The translations under genes were made by a program, and so were the position numbers. Shown in pieces: positions 1 through 10,231 of a DNA stretch of 64,000 nt. The notes beneath the pieces are model-generated. The model saw only the letters and a list, made by a program, of their open reading frames with translations, was not told where the DNA came from and ran no database searches. Where the stretch lies: the NCBI RefSeq assembly GCF_021922985.1, contig NZ_CP040788.1:1984001-2048000 (forward strand). Direction: 5' to 3'. This DNA comes from Clavibacter michiganensis subsp. tessellarius. GTDB lineage: Bacteria > Actinomycetota > Actinomycetes > Actinomycetales > Microbacteriaceae. Positions within the stretch are counted from its first letter, which is position 1. Every line of letters begins with the position of its first letter.

Positions 1-83
1 GGGGGTGGGCCGCGTCGTCGTGTCCGGCACGACGAGGGGGCCGCCGTCGAGCCGGCGTCCCGCGTGAGGACCGGCAGGGCCGC

Positions 84-104
84 GGGCGGCGGGCGGCGGG
101 CGGC
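84..104. repeat. 7-bp tandem repeat, three units of GGGCGGC
   Basis: Three exact head-to-tail copies of GGGCGGC. They lie 16 bp from a second heptamer array (121-176). No gene is supported in positions 1-262. Confidence 0.8.
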
Positions 105-120
105 GACGATGCGAGGAGAC

Positions 121-176
121 GCGAGCGGCGAGCGGGGAGCCGCGAGCGGGGAGCCGCGAGCCGCGAGCCGCGAGCC
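121..176. repeat. 7-bp tandem repeat, eight units, consensus GCGAGCC
   Basis: Eight consecutive 7-bp units: GCGAGCG twice, GGGAGCC, GCGAGCG, GGGAGCC, then GCGAGCC three times. The last three units are identical, which suggests recent slippage. It is intergenic as far as can be seen, and could be a variable-number locus. Confidence 0.85.
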
Positions 177-262
177 GATCCTCCCGTCCGTCCACGCACG
201 CGCCTCCGCCGGCCCGGCCGTCGCGACGACGGACGCCCGCCCCCTCTCCCCGGGTACGGCGA

Positions 263-290
263 AGGGCCCGGTCCATGCGGACCGGGCCCT
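263..290 (-). terminator. GC-rich terminator hairpin after the binding-protein gene
   Basis: A 12-bp perfect inverted repeat (AGGGCCCGGTCC / GGACCGGGCCCT) around a 4-nt loop. It begins about 20 nt past the stop codon of the minus-strand gene and is followed by a short TTC run rather than a long U-tract. A CACCCGCACCACGCAC spacer lies between stop and stem. Confidence 0.8.
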
Positions 291-311
291 CAGCCGTGCG
301 TGGTGCGGGTG

Positions 312-1595
312 CTAGTCGAGCTTCCCGTAGACCTGCTCGGAGAAGGTGCGCGTGTTGCCCTCGCCGTACTTGTAGACGGAGACGTACGCCTCGGTCGGGT
401 CGCCGTTGTCATCGAAGCTGATCGGGCCGGAGAGGCCGTCGTAGTCGATGTCGGTGCCGTCCGCGATCAGCTTCGCGCAGTCGGCAAAGGTCTCGCACTT
501 GGTGCCCCCCTCGGAGACCGACTTGAGGTTGGCCTTCAGCGTCGCGCCGTCGGTGGCCTTGCCCTGGAGCGCGGCGAGCGCGAGGAGCACGGTGCCGTCG
601 TACGACTCGGCCGAGTAGCTGAAGACCGTGAGGGCGGGGTCGCCGTCGGCCTTCACCATCGCCTGGAGGCGGTCCTGGAAGTCCGACTTCGCCTCGACGC
701 CGGGGTTCGTGAACTGCGCGCCCGCGATGTCGACGTTGGTGTCGGCCTCGGTGATGACGCCGTAGTTGCCGTCCGTGCCGTAGAGGTTGTTGAAGTCGAA
801 GCCCTTCGACGCGAGCTGGTCGGCGATGGTCTTGATCTCGTCGAACGAGATGACGACGAGCGCGTCGGGGTTCGGCGCGAGCACCGAGGTGATGGCGCTG
901 TTGAAGTCCGTCGCGGACGGCTCGAAGACCTGCTCGGCCGCGATGGTGGCGCCGTTGTCCTCGAGCGTCTTCTTGATGTTCTCCTCGAGCCCGGTGCCGT
1001 AGGCGTCGTTCATGTAGAGGATCGAGACGTTGGTCTTGCCGTCCTTCAGGATCTTGTTCCCGAGGATCCGGCCCTGCAGCACGTCCGACGGGGCGGTGCG
1101 CCAGTAGTAGCCGTCGTCCTTGTAGGTCGAGAAGTCGGGCGAGGTGTTCGCCGGCGAGAGCTGGATGACGCCGGCCTGGGTGACCTGGTCGATGAACGTC
1201 TTCGAGACGCCGGAGGACGCGGCGCCGATGATGGCGCTGTTGCCGTCCGCGATGAGCGACGTGGCCGACTGGCTGGCGATGTCGGTCGTGGTGTCGCCCG
1301 AGTCCTTGTCCGTCGCGGTCACCGTGATGCCGGCCTTGGCGTCGTTGATGTCCTGCTCGGCGAGGTGGACGCCCGCGAACTCGGGCGGGCCGAGGACGGC
1401 CAGGGTGCCCGTCTGCGGCAGGATCGTGCCGATCTTGAGGTCGAGGCCGCCGTCGGCGGTGGTGCCGCCGCTGCCGCCGCTGCCGCCGGAGCAGCCGGCG
1501 AGGACGAGGGCGCCGGCGACCGCGATGGTCACCGCGCTGAGGGCTGTGCGGGCAGATCGTGAGCGGGAGGACGTGACCCTGCCGAATGCGCTCAT
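312..1595 (-). CDS. Branched-chain amino acid-type ABC substrate-binding lipoprotein
   Basis: A 427-residue periplasmic-binding protein of the LivJ/LivK (type 1 fold) class, expected to be lipid-anchored outside the membrane and to capture amino acids or related amides. The signal peptide ends in lipobox VLAGC (Cys35), followed by a Gly/Ser linker. The mature part starts with KIGTILPQTG, and VGAASSG-like ligand-loop segments are visible (IIGAASSGVSKTF). The ATG at 1595 is chosen because AAGGAG precedes it and the signal peptide starts there; an upstream in-frame extension looks non-coding. No permease or ATPase gene is adjacent, and a terminator follows, so it is an orphan here. The true ligand is unknown. 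Confidence 0.88.
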   Translation of the reverse strand: MSAFGRVTSSRSRSARTALSAVTIAVAGALVLAGCSGGSGGSGGTTADGGLDLKIGTILPQTGTLAVLGPPEFAGVHLAEQDINDAKAGITVTATDKDSGDTTTDIASQSATSLIADGNSAIIGAASSGVSKTFIDQVTQAGVIQLSPANTSPDFSTYKDDGYYWRTAPSDVLQGRILGNKILKDGKTNVSILYMNDAYGTGLEENIKKTLEDNGATIAAEQVFEPSATDFNSAITSVLAPNPDALVVISFDEIKTIADQLASKGFDFNNLYGTDGNYGVITEADTNVDIAGAQFTNPGVEAKSDFQDRLQAMVKADGDPALTVFSYSAESYDGTVLLALAALQGKATDGATLKANLKSVSEGGTKCETFADCAKLIADGTDIDYDGLSGPISFDDNGDPTEAYVSVYKYGEGNTRTFSEQVYGKLD

Positions 1596-1674
1596 GGTGC
1601 TCCTTATTGATGTGTGTGGTGATGCTCGGGAATGTGGTGCATGAGGCACGCGAATGCGCGCCCCGCCTGGTGCG

Positions 1675-1703
1675 ACCCTATGGCGCGGATGAGACGGGCA
1701 CAA
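1675..1703 (-). promoter_or_regulatory. Promoter of the binding-protein gene
   Basis: On the minus strand TTGTGC (-35) and TAGGGT (-10) are separated by 17 bp. Predicted start near 1668 gives a leader of about 70 nt with AAGGAG before the ATG. It lies in the 178-bp gap after rarD. Confidence 0.6.
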
Positions 1704-1773
1704 TGCATCGGCATTTCCGTCGTGTAACGCGACCGGATCGTTACCTTTCGCGGAAAGCGCGACGGGATCCGTG

Positions 1774-2727
1774 TCAGATGCCGTCGGCGACAGCCGGTTC
1801 CCGCGGTGCGCGGGTCGTCGGCATTCCCGGCCGTCGGGACGCGCGGAGCATGTCGACGGTGAGCAGGACGAGCGCCGCCCACACGATCGCGAACCCGGCC
1901 CAGCGCTCCGGCGGCATCGCCTCGTGCATCACGAACACGCCGAACGCGAACTGCAGCAGCGGCGCGAGGTACTGCGTGAGGCCGATGACGGAGAGCGGGA
2001 GGCGCCCGGCGGCGAAGCCGAACAGGAGGAGCGGCCCGGCGGTGACCACGCCCGTGCTGACGAGCAGCAGCGTGTGCCCGAGCGACACCGTGCCGATGGT
2101 GAGGCCCGCGCCGGCACCCGTGATCACGAGCATGGTCGTGGCGGCGGGGACGAGCCAGGCGGTCTCGAGCGCCAGCCCGGAGAGCGCGTCCGCTCCCCCG
2201 CTCACGCGCTTCTTCACGAGGCCGTAGAGGCCGAAGGACCCGGCGAGCGCGAGCGACACCCACGGCAGCTGGCCGTAGCCGATCGCGATGACGGCCACGG
2301 CGAGCGCGGACAGGCCGACGGCCGTCCACTGCAGGGGGCGGAGCCGCTCGCGGAGCAGGAGCACGCCGAGCAGCACGGTGACGATCGGGTTGATGAAGTA
2401 GCCGAGGGCGGTCTCGACGACGTGGCCGGACAGCGTGCCGTAGACGTAGACGGTCCAGTTGACGAGGATCAGGTGCCCCGCGAGCGCCAGGCCGAACAGG
2501 AGCCGGGGCTGCCGGGCGATGGCGACCAGCTGCGGCCAGCGCCGGGCGCCCGTGATGACGAGGGCGCAGACGACGAGCGAGAAGAGGATCCGCCAGCCGA
2601 CGATCTCGAAGGCCCCGGCGGGCACGAGCAGCAGGAAGAAGACGGGGAGGACGCCCCAGAGCCCGTAGGCGCCGACGGCGGCGAGGAGTCCGGTGCGGGT
2701 CGAGGACTCCGAGGCGGTGCGCGTCAC
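1774..2727 (-). CDS. rarD: RarD-type EamA/DMT family transporter
   Basis: A 317-residue integral membrane protein with about ten hydrophobic helices and the two EamA halves of the drug/metabolite transporter superfamily. The start (AYGLWGVLPVFF) and the segment ETALGYFINPIVTVLLG are typical of RarD, a family first named from chloramphenicol-sensitive mutants. The substrate is not established for the family. The GTG start is chosen at the first residue before TM1; it has no clear ribosome site but a TAGCCT box lies exactly 6 nt upstream, so the mRNA is probably leaderless. It is convergent with nothing and seems monocistronic. Confidence 0.85.
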   Translation of the reverse strand: MTRTASESSTRTGLLAAVGAYGLWGVLPVFFLLLVPAGAFEIVGWRILFSLVVCALVITGARRWPQLVAIARQPRLLFGLALAGHLILVNWTVYVYGTLSGHVVETALGYFINPIVTVLLGVLLLRERLRPLQWTAVGLSALAVAVIAIGYGQLPWVSLALAGSFGLYGLVKKRVSGGADALSGLALETAWLVPAATTMLVITGAGAGLTIGTVSLGHTLLLVSTGVVTAGPLLLFGFAAGRLPLSVIGLTQYLAPLLQFAFGVFVMHEAMPPERWAGFAIVWAALVLLTVDMLRASRRPGMPTTRAPREPAVADGI

Positions 2728-2733
2728 CTCATG

Positions 2734-2739
2734 AGGCTA
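2734..2739 (-). promoter_or_regulatory. -10 box for leaderless rarD mRNA
   Basis: TAGCCT on the minus strand, 6 nt (CATGAG) before the GTG start. No good -35 is visible. The spacing matches the leaderless pattern seen at several genes in this window. Confidence 0.5.
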
Positions 2740-2759
2740 GCCCCGCCCGGACGCACGGG

Positions 2760-2786
2760 AGCCCGGCCGAACGCGTCGGCCGGGCT
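2760..2786 (-). terminator. Terminator after groES
   Basis: A perfect 11-bp inverted repeat (AGCCCGGCCGA / TCGGCCGGGCT) with a 5-nt loop, about 32 nt past the groES stop. A spacer containing GCACCAGCGACACCGCACCACC lies between them (two GCACC motifs). Confidence 0.8.
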
Positions 2787-2818
2787 CTCGGGTGGTGCGG
2801 TGTCGCTGGTGCGGAGCG

Positions 2819-3115
2819 TCAGCGCTCGATGACGGCGAGCACGTCGCGCGCGGAGAGGACGAGGAGGTCCTGGCCGTCGTACTTGACCTCGGTTCCGCCG
2901 TACTTGGAGTAGATGACCTTGTCGCCGACGGCGACGTCGAGGGGGACGCGGTTGCCGTTGTCGTCAATGCGGCCGGGGCCCACGGCCACGACCTCGCCCT
3001 CCTGGGGCTTCTCCTTGGCGGTGTCGGGGATGACCAGACCAGACGCGGTGGTCTGCTCGGCTTCGACCTGCTGGATGACGATGCGATCCTCGAGCGGCTT
3101 GATGGAGACCGACAC
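2819..3115 (-). CDS. groES: Co-chaperonin GroES (Hsp10)
   Basis: The 98-residue lid of the GroEL/GroES chaperonin. The family pattern is clear: [11 protein letters not shown] at the start, the mobile loop region [16 protein letters not shown], and the end [15 protein letters not shown]. Translation starts at GTG with AGAGG 6-7 nt upstream. No groEL gene is beside it; after the stop there is a terminator, so GroEL must be encoded elsewhere. A CIRCE operator and a sigma-70-like promoter lie upstream, so heat induction through HrcA is expected. Confidence 0.97.
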   Translation of the reverse strand: MSVSIKPLEDRIVIQQVEAEQTTASGLVIPDTAKEKPQEGEVVAVGPGRIDDNGNRVPLDVAVGDKVIYSKYGGTEVKYDGQDLLVLSARDVLAVIER

Positions 3116-3186
3116 GGTTGACCTCTTCCTTCGTGACTAAGGGACAAGACTTCATTGGCAATCCCCGGGGGAGAGTGCCAGGTGCG

Positions 3187-3216
3187 ATTCTACGGGCTGG
3201 GCTTGCACTCGTGCAA
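3187..3216 (-). promoter_or_regulatory. groES promoter
   Basis: Minus-strand TTGCAC (-35) and TAGAAT (-10) with an 18-bp spacer. The -35 hexamer sits inside the CIRCE operator, so bound HrcA would block polymerase directly. The predicted start is near 3180. Confidence 0.75.
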
Positions 3217-3228
3217 CGCGAGTGCCAA
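3202..3228 (-). promoter_or_regulatory. CIRCE operator (HrcA site)
   Basis: On the minus strand TTGGCACTC, nine bases, then GAGTGCAAG. This matches the CIRCE consensus TTAGCACTC-N9-GAGTGCTAA with few mismatches, all outside the GCACTC/GAGTGC cores. A further half-site, TGGCACTC, occurs downstream at about 3173-3180, close to the predicted transcription start. Confidence 0.9.
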
Positions 3229-3248
3229 TCCGTGGGGAGCCGCCCCGG

Positions 3249-3254
3249 TACGGT
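3249..3254 (+). promoter_or_regulatory. -10 box for leaderless methyltransferase mRNA
   Basis: TACGGT ends 6 nt (GGGCGG) before the ATG at 3261. No ribosome binding site is present. The gene diverges from groES. Confidence 0.55.
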
Positions 3255-3260
3255 GGGCGG

Positions 3261-4463
3261 ATGGATCAGTCCGACCTCCGCGAGGTCCTCTCCCTCGAGG
3301 GGCTCCGGCTGCTCGACTCCCTGCCCGAGCCCGCGCCGGGCGACGACATGGTGCGGATCGTGAGCGCGCTCCGCGCCGAGGGCCACTCCCCCGCGCTCGT
3401 CAGCGCCGTGCTCACGCAGTCGCGGCTGCGCGCCCGCGCGCGGGTCAAGTTCGGCGACTTCGCCGAGCGCATGCTCTTCACCGAGGCCGGCCTCGAGCAG
3501 GCGACGCGCCTGCCGGTCGCGGCCCAGCACGCCGGCCGCTTCCAGCAGGCGGGCGTCGCGCACGTCGCGGACCTGGGCTGCGGGATCGGCGGCGACGCCA
3601 TGGCGATGGCGGCCATCGGGATCCGCGTCACGGCCGTGGAGCGCGACGAGGTGACCGCCGCGGTCGCCGGCTGGAACCTGGCGCCGTTCCCCGAGGCGGT
3701 CGTCGAGCAGGGCACGGCCGAGGCGTTCGACGCGGGCCGCGTCGACGGCGTCTACCTCGATCCCGCCCGGCGCACCGAGGGGCACTCGTCGACGCGGCGG
3801 ATCTCGGACCCGGACGCCTACTCCCCCACCCTCACCGCGGCGTTCGAGCTCGCGGCGGGGCGCGCGGCCGGCATCAAGCTCGGGCCGGGCCTCGACCGGG
3901 ACCTCATCCCCGCCGAGGCGGAGGCGCAGTGGGTGTCCGTCGACGGGCAGGCCGTGGAGATGGGCCTGTGGTTCGGGCCGACGCGGCGCGAGGGCGTGCG
4001 GCGGGCGGCGCTCGTGATCGGCGGCGGATCCTCCGCGGAGCTCACCTCGGCGGCCGACAGCGCGGACGCCGAGCTCGGCGAGCTGGGCGCGCACGTCTAC
4101 GAGCCGGACGGCGCCGTGATCCGCGCGCGCCTCATCGGCGACCTGGCGCGCTCGCTCGACGGGCGGATGGTCGGCGAGGGCATCGCCTGGATCACCGCCG
4201 ACCGGGAGCGGGCGACGCCGTTCGCGCGCGGCTTCCGCGTGCGCGAGGTGCTGCCGCTCGACGAGCAGCGGCTGAAGCGCGAGCTGCGGGCCCGCGGGAT
4301 CGGCACGCTCGAGATCAAGAAGCGCGGCGTGGACGTGGATCCGGCGCGGCTGCGCACGCGGTTGCAGCTGAAGGGCGACGCGTCGGCGACGCTCATCGCG
4401 ACGCGGGTGGGCGGCCGGCGGGTCGCCATCCTCGCGGACCGGCACGGGGTCGACGCGGGCTGA
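3261..4463 (+). CDS. Class I SAM-dependent methyltransferase with THUMP-like C-terminus
   Basis: A 400-residue protein. The Rossmann SAM-binding motif is VADLGCGIGGDA (about residues 102-113), followed by AVERDE for the ribose-binding acidic residue and VYLDPARR near residue 166, the position of the catalytic motif IV. The last 90 residues (RELRARGIGTLEIKKRGVDV) resemble the THUMP-like domain that follows this methyltransferase type in actinobacteria, which suggests an RNA target. The substrate is not known. The ATG is selected over an in-frame upstream start because of the TACGGT box 6 nt before it. It is divergent from groES and convergent with the DUF4190-like gene. Confidence 0.8.
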   Translation: MDQSDLREVLSLEGLRLLDSLPEPAPGDDMVRIVSALRAEGHSPALVSAVLTQSRLRARARVKFGDFAERMLFTEAGLEQATRLPVAAQHAGRFQQAGVAHVADLGCGIGGDAMAMAAIGIRVTAVERDEVTAAVAGWNLAPFPEAVVEQGTAEAFDAGRVDGVYLDPARRTEGHSSTRRISDPDAYSPTLTAAFELAAGRAAGIKLGPGLDRDLIPAEAEAQWVSVDGQAVEMGLWFGPTRREGVRRAALVIGGGSSAELTSAADSADAELGELGAHVYEPDGAVIRARLIGDLARSLDGRMVGEGIAWITADRERATPFARGFRVREVLPLDEQRLKRELRARGIGTLEIKKRGVDVDPARLRTRLQLKGDASATLIATRVGGRRVAILADRHGVDAG

Positions 4464-4494
4464 CGTCCGACGGCCGGGCCCATGCCCGGACGCG

Positions 4495-4530
4495 ACGACG
4501 CGGCCGCCCCCGAGGGGACGGCCGCGTCGT
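4495..4530 (-). terminator. Terminator after the DUF4190-like gene
   Basis: A 12-bp inverted repeat ACGACGCGGCCG / CGGCCGCGTCGT around a C/G-rich loop, about 20 nt past the minus-strand stop. A GCACCACCCGCACCACC spacer separates stop and stem. A smaller hairpin CCGGGC-CCAT-GCCCGG at 4474-4489 may end the convergent plus-strand gene. Confidence 0.75.
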
Positions 4531-4550
4531 GGTGGTGCGGGTGGTGCGTG

Positions 4551-4976
4551 CTACGGCGCGACGGGGATCGGGGTGCCGTTGATCTCGCCCGTGTTCACGG
4601 CCGACGTGATGACCGCGATGACGCCGATCGCGATGATCGCGCTCAGGATGATGCCGACGATGGAGGTGATGATGCCGGTGATCCAGAAGCCCTTCGACTC
4701 CGGGTTGCGCTTGCGCGCGAGGATGCCGGTGATGAGGCCCGCGAGTCCGACGAAGAACGTCAGGAACCACAGCGGCAGGCAGAGCACGACCGAGACGATG
4801 CCGAGCACCATCGACGTGATGGCGAGGCCCTTCTTCGGCGCACCGCCCTGGCCGGGCTGGTAGGGCGCCGCGTAGGGCGAGTCGGAGCCGGCGGCGGGAG
4901 CGGCCGGGTAGGCGGGCTGGCTCGGCGCGGGCGGGAAGCCGTCGTTGGAGCGGTCCGGGTTCTGCGGATCGGTCAT
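4551..4976 (-). CDS. DUF4190-like small membrane protein
   Basis: A 141-residue protein of unknown function. The first 45 residues are a Pro/Ala/Tyr-rich cytoplasmic tail (PSQPAYPAAPAAGS). Two hydrophobic segments follow: KGLAITSMVLGIVSVVLC and GFWITGIITSIVGIILSAII, each starting with a small-residue repeat typical of DUF4190 proteins, separated by a third short hydrophobic stretch. The ATG at 4976 is chosen because AAAGGAAC precedes it; the longer frame upstream reads into non-coding DNA. It lies between tsaD and groES, a position otherwise conserved in actinobacteria. Confidence 0.75.
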   Translation of the reverse strand: MTDPQNPDRSNDGFPPAPSQPAYPAAPAAGSDSPYAAPYQPGQGGAPKKGLAITSMVLGIVSVVLCLPLWFLTFFVGLAGLITGILARKRNPESKGFWITGIITSIVGIILSAIIAIGVIAVITSAVNTGEINGTPIPVAP

Positions 4977-5079
4977 TGTCGTTCCTTTCGTCCCTGGGAA
5001 CATACCGTGATGCGTGCCCCGGGATTCTCCTGTTCGGGAAATAGCCGCGAAAGGTCCCCGTAATGGGGGCACGGGCGGA

Positions 5080-6707
<1,628 letters not shown>

Positions 6708-6711
<4 letters not shown>

Positions 6712-7325
6712 GACGTGACCCGCTTCGGGCCGGCCGAGACGGTGACGTCGGGCGAGCGCAGGTAGAGGGCCTCGTCGGGGGCGAAGGGGAGGTCGAGCGC
6801 GTCCATCCGGCGGGCGACCTGCGCGAGCGAGGCCGCGCGGATCCCGGCGGCGTCGATGCGGTGGTCGGCGGCCGGCACGTCGTCGGGCTTGCTGAGGCCG
6901 GGGCCCGCGGTGCGCTCGGCGACGCCGCCGTCGACGGGGGCGCGGTAGACGGACCAGTACAGCTCGCGGCGGCGCGCGTCGGTGACGACCACCAGGGATC
7001 CGGTGCCGCCCGCCGCGTAGTGGTCGTGGGCGACGGCGTCGTGGCTGACCACGGGGATCACGCGGACGTCGAGGCCCGTGGCGAGCACGCGGGCCGCGGC
7101 GATGCCGACGCGGAGGCCGGTGAAGGGGCCGGGTCCCATGCCGGCGACGACGGCCCGGATGTCGCAGCGCTCCACGCCCGAGGCGGAGAGGCACTCGTCG
7201 AGGAGGGTGCCGATGACCTCGGCGTGCCGCATCGTGTCTTCCTCCTGGCGCTCGGCGAGCACGCGGCCGTCGGGGTCGATCACGGCGACGCCCGTTCCGG
7301 CGGAGGTGTCGATCGCGAGGAGCAC
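6708..7325 (-). CDS. tsaB: tRNA t6A biosynthesis dimerisation protein TsaB
   Basis: A 205-residue protein of the ASKHA fold, a catalytically inactive TsaD paralogue that scaffolds the TsaD-TsaB-TsaE complex in the cytoplasm. [14 protein letters not shown] at the start and [14 protein letters not shown] in the middle are the family signatures. It is only 9 nt from the tsaE part of the gene before it and overlaps tsaD by 4 nt. The GTG start has TAGACT 6 nt upstream, but the first three bases of that box are the stop codon of the preceding gene, so the match may be chance. Confidence 0.93.
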
Positions 7326-7334
7326 TGGACGAGT

Positions 7335-9077
7335 CTAGGCGCGGGGGCGCGCGCGCAGGCGGCGGACCCGGACCGTGCGGGGCTCCTCGGGGGCCTCGTC
7401 GGGGTCGGCGGCGTCCGCGTCATCCGCGTCCGCGGAGTCCGGATCCCGGTCGCCGGCGCCCGTGGGCCGCGCGATCCGGAGGTCCCACCACTCCTCGGCG
7501 ACTCCGTCGAGCTTGCCCTCGCCCCACTCGACGACCACGACCGAGCGCGCGAAGTCGACGTCGAGGTCGTCGAGCTCGCGGGCGTCGGCCAGCCGGTAGG
7601 CGTCGACGTGCACGAGCGGCGGCCCGTCGACGAGGCTCGGGTGGGTGCGGGCGAGCACGAACGTGGGGCTCGTGACCGGGCCGCGGACGCCGAGGCCCGC
7701 GCCGAGGCCGCGGGTGAACGTGGTCTTGCCCGCGCCGAGCGGGCCGGAGAGGACGACGAGGTCGCCCGCGCCGAGCTCGCGGGCGAAGGCGCGGCCGAGC
7801 TCCTCCATGGCGTCGGGGGTGGGGACGGGGACGAGCTCGTCGGAGACGGTCTCGGCGGCGGGCGCGTCCGCGTCCTCGGTGCCGGCCGCGGCCCCGGCAT
7901 CGCGCTCGTGCAGGTGGACCCGGTCCACGCGCGGCCCGACGCGCGTGACGATCTCGTCGCCGATGGTCTCGGCCCAGCCGGCCCACTCCTCGGCGGTGGG
8001 CTCGCCGCGGTCGCCGGTGCCGAGGATCACGGCGGTGTCGCCGACCTCGACGGGCAGGTCGCCGACGTCGAGCACGAGCTGGTCCATGGCGATGCGGCCG
8101 GCGACCGGGAAGCGGCGCCCGTTCAGCAGCACCGACGCGCGGGGGCCGGCGATGCGCGGGATCCCGTCGCCGTAGCCGAGCGGCACGAGCGCGAGGGTGG
8201 AGGGGCCGGTCGTGCGGTGGTCGAGCCCGTAGGACACGCCCTGGCCCGCCTCGACGCGCTTCACGGAGACGACGTCCGCCTCGAGCGTCATGGCCGGGAT
8301 GAGGCCGAGGTCGCGGCCGGAGCGGTCGTCGAAGGGCGAGATGCCGTAGACGGCGATGCCGAACCGCACCATGTCGAAGCGGGCGGCGGGCAGGCGGATC
8401 CCGGCGGAGCTGGCCGCGAGGTGCTTCTCGACCGGCCGCGCGCCCAGCTCCTCGGCGACGCGGACGGCCTCGTGGAAGCGGGCGAGCGCGGCGTCGTCGT
8501 CCTCGGGCGAGGCGTCGGCGAGGTGCGACCAGAGCGCGTGCAGCGTGAGCTCGCCCGCGGCGTCGGCGGCGACGGCCGCGCGCACGAGGTCGGGCCACAT
8601 CTCGGGGGTGGCGCCGTTGCGGCTGAGCCCGGTGTCGGCCTTGAGGTGCACGCGGGCGCGGATCCCCGTGGCGCGGCCGGCCGCGGCGATGCGCTCCAGC
8701 TCCCACAGCGCCGAGACGCCCAGGTCGATCCCCTCCTCGACCGCCACGCGGAAGTCGGTGTCGACCCCGTGCAGCCAGGCGAGGAGGCGGGCCGTGATCC
8801 CGGCGCGGCGCAGCTCAACGGCGGACGCGACGTCGAGCACCGCGAGGCTCTCCGCCCCGGACTCGAGGGCCGCGCGCGCGACCTGCAGGGCGCCGTGGCC
8901 GTACGCGTCGGCCTTCACGGCGACCATCGTGCGGGCGGGGGCGGCGAGCGCCGCGAGCGTGCGGACGTTGTGGCGGATCGCGTCGAGGTCGACCACGGCG
9001 CGGCGGCCGGGCGCCTGCGGAGCGGGAGCCGTCGGAGCGGGGACGGTCGCGTCCGCGGCGTGCGCGGGTCCGGTCAT
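7335..9077 (-). CDS. Fused alanine racemase (second copy) and t6A ATPase TsaE
   Basis: A 580-residue two-domain protein. Residues about 25-400 are a PLP-dependent alanine racemase (L-Ala to D-Ala for peptidoglycan), with Schiff-base Lys in [11 protein letters not shown] and the catalytic Tyr in VSYG. The position that is Tyr in TIGYE of the neighbouring racemase is Asp here (TIGDE). A short acidic linker leads to TsaE, the ATPase of the t6A complex, with Walker [20 protein letters not shown] and HVDAYRL. The tail is Asp/Ala then Arg rich. ATG overlaps the stop of the first alr by 4 nt. TsaE function is secure; the racemase activity of this copy is less certain. Confidence 0.9.
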   Translation of the reverse strand: MTGPAHAADATVPAPTAPAPQAPGRRAVVDLDAIRHNVRTLAALAAPARTMVAVKADAYGHGALQVARAALESGAESLAVLDVASAVELRRAGITARLLAWLHGVDTDFRVAVEEGIDLGVSALWELERIAAAGRATGIRARVHLKADTGLSRNGATPEMWPDLVRAAVAADAAGELTLHALWSHLADASPEDDDAALARFHEAVRVAEELGARPVEKHLAASSAGIRLPAARFDMVRFGIAVYGISPFDDRSGRDLGLIPAMTLEADVVSVKRVEAGQGVSYGLDHRTTGPSTLALVPLGYGDGIPRIAGPRASVLLNGRRFPVAGRIAMDQLVLDVGDLPVEVGDTAVILGTGDRGEPTAEEWAGWAETIGDEIVTRVGPRVDRVHLHERDAGAAAGTEDADAPAAETVSDELVPVPTPDAMEELGRAFARELGAGDLVVLSGPLGAGKTTFTRGLGAGLGVRGPVTSPTFVLARTHPSLVDGPPLVHVDAYRLADARELDDLDVDFARSVVVVEWGEGKLDGVAEEWWDLRIARPTGAGDRDPDSADADDADAADPDEAPEEPRTVRVRRLRARPRA

Positions 9078-10231
9078 GGGACGTGCCTCCGCGTCACGCG
9101 GCCGGCGACGCGCGTGACGATCTCGTAGCCGATGGTGCCGGTCGCCTCGGCCCACTCCTCCACCGAGGGGGCGCCGACGGCCGGATCCCCGAACAGCACG
9201 GCGTCGTCGCCCACCGCCACCGGCCGGCCGTCGACGACGCCGTCGCCCACGTCGACCACGAACTGGTCCATGGCGATCCGGCCGCTCACCCGGAAGCGCG
9301 CGCCGTGGATCGCGACGGGCGCGCGGTTGCTCGCGAGCCGCGGCACGCCGTCGGCGAAGCCGAGCGAGACGAGCGCGAGGGTCGTGGCGCGGGTCGTGCG
9401 GTAGGTGTAGCCGTAGGAGACGCCGGTGTCGGCGGGCACGGCCTTCACCGCGACGACGCTGCCGACGAGGGTCATGGCGGGCACGAGGCCGAGTTCGGCC
9501 GAGGTGACGCCGTCGAGCGGCGAGATGCCGTAGATCCCGATGCCGAGCCGCACCATGTCGAAGCGCGCCTCGGGCACGCGCAGCGCCCCCGCGGTGGCGG
9601 CGAGGTGGCGGATCCCGGGCTCGAGCCCCGCGGCCCGTACCGCGTCCACGGCCGCCTCGAACGCGCGCACCTGCGCGAGGTCCTCCTCGGCGCCGGCGTT
9701 GGCGAGGTGGCTGAACACGCCGCCCAGCCGCAGCGCGCCCTCCGCGACGAGCCGCGCGACCTCGGCGACGACGCCCGGCCACTCCGCCGCGGTGACGCCG
9801 TTGCGGCCGAGGCCCGTGTCGACCTTGAGGTGGACCTCGGCGGGCCGGCCGATCGCGCGCGCGGCCGCGGCGGCCTCGCGCACCTGGCGGAGGCTGTTGA
9901 GGCCGAGGTCGACGTGGGCGGCGATCGCGGCGGCGAAGTCGGCGCCGGGCGCGTGCATCCAGGTGAGGATGGGCGCCTCGATGCCGGCGGCCCGCAGCGC
10001 GAGGGCCTCGCGGATGTCGACCACGCCCAGCCGGTCGGCCCCTCCGGCCAGCGCAGCGCGCGCGGACGCGACCGCCCCGTGCCCGTAGCCGTCGGCCTTG
10101 ACCACGGCCATCACGAGCGGAGCGCCCGTGGCGGCGCGCAGGGTGCGGACGTTCGCGGAGATGGCGCCGGCGTCGATGCGCGCCTCGCGCCGGAGGGCGG
10201 CCGGGAGCTGGACGGTGGCCTCGTCGGTCAT
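9074..10231 (-). CDS. alr: Alanine racemase
   Basis: A 385-residue fold-type III PLP enzyme converting L-alanine to D-alanine in the cytoplasm for cell-wall precursor synthesis. PLP Lys lies in [10 protein letters not shown], the catalytic Tyr in VSYGYTYRT, and conserved [13 protein letters not shown] and [10 protein letters not shown] are intact. Length is usual for Alr. It overlaps acpS by 4 nt (ATGA) and the following alr-tsaE gene by 4 nt, so all are one operon. This looks like the canonical racemase of the two copies. Confidence 0.93.
   Translation of the reverse strand: MTDEATVQLPAALRREARIDAGAISANVRTLRAATGAPLVMAVVKADGYGHGAVASARAALAGGADRLGVVDIREALALRAAGIEAPILTWMHAPGADFAAAIAAHVDLGLNSLRQVREAAAAARAIGRPAEVHLKVDTGLGRNGVTAAEWPGVVAEVARLVAEGALRLGGVFSHLANAGAEEDLAQVRAFEAAVDAVRAAGLEPGIRHLAATAGALRVPEARFDMVRLGIGIYGISPLDGVTSAELGLVPAMTLVGSVVAVKAVPADTGVSYGYTYRTTRATTLALVSLGFADGVPRLASNRAPVAIHGARFRVSGRIAMDQFVVDVGDGVVDGRPVAVGDDAVLFGDPAVGAPSVEEWAEATGTIGYEIVTRVAGRVTRRHVP

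Noticed and set aside
1..262. A short protein gene on the plus strand at 64-315
   Set aside because: It is built from the heptamer repeats and runs into the terminator of the binding-protein gene, with no ribosome site.
7332..7337. TAGACT as an independent tsaB promoter
   Set aside because: Its first bases are the stop codon of the preceding gene and tsaB is in a tight operon; the match may be chance, so no separate promoter is listed.
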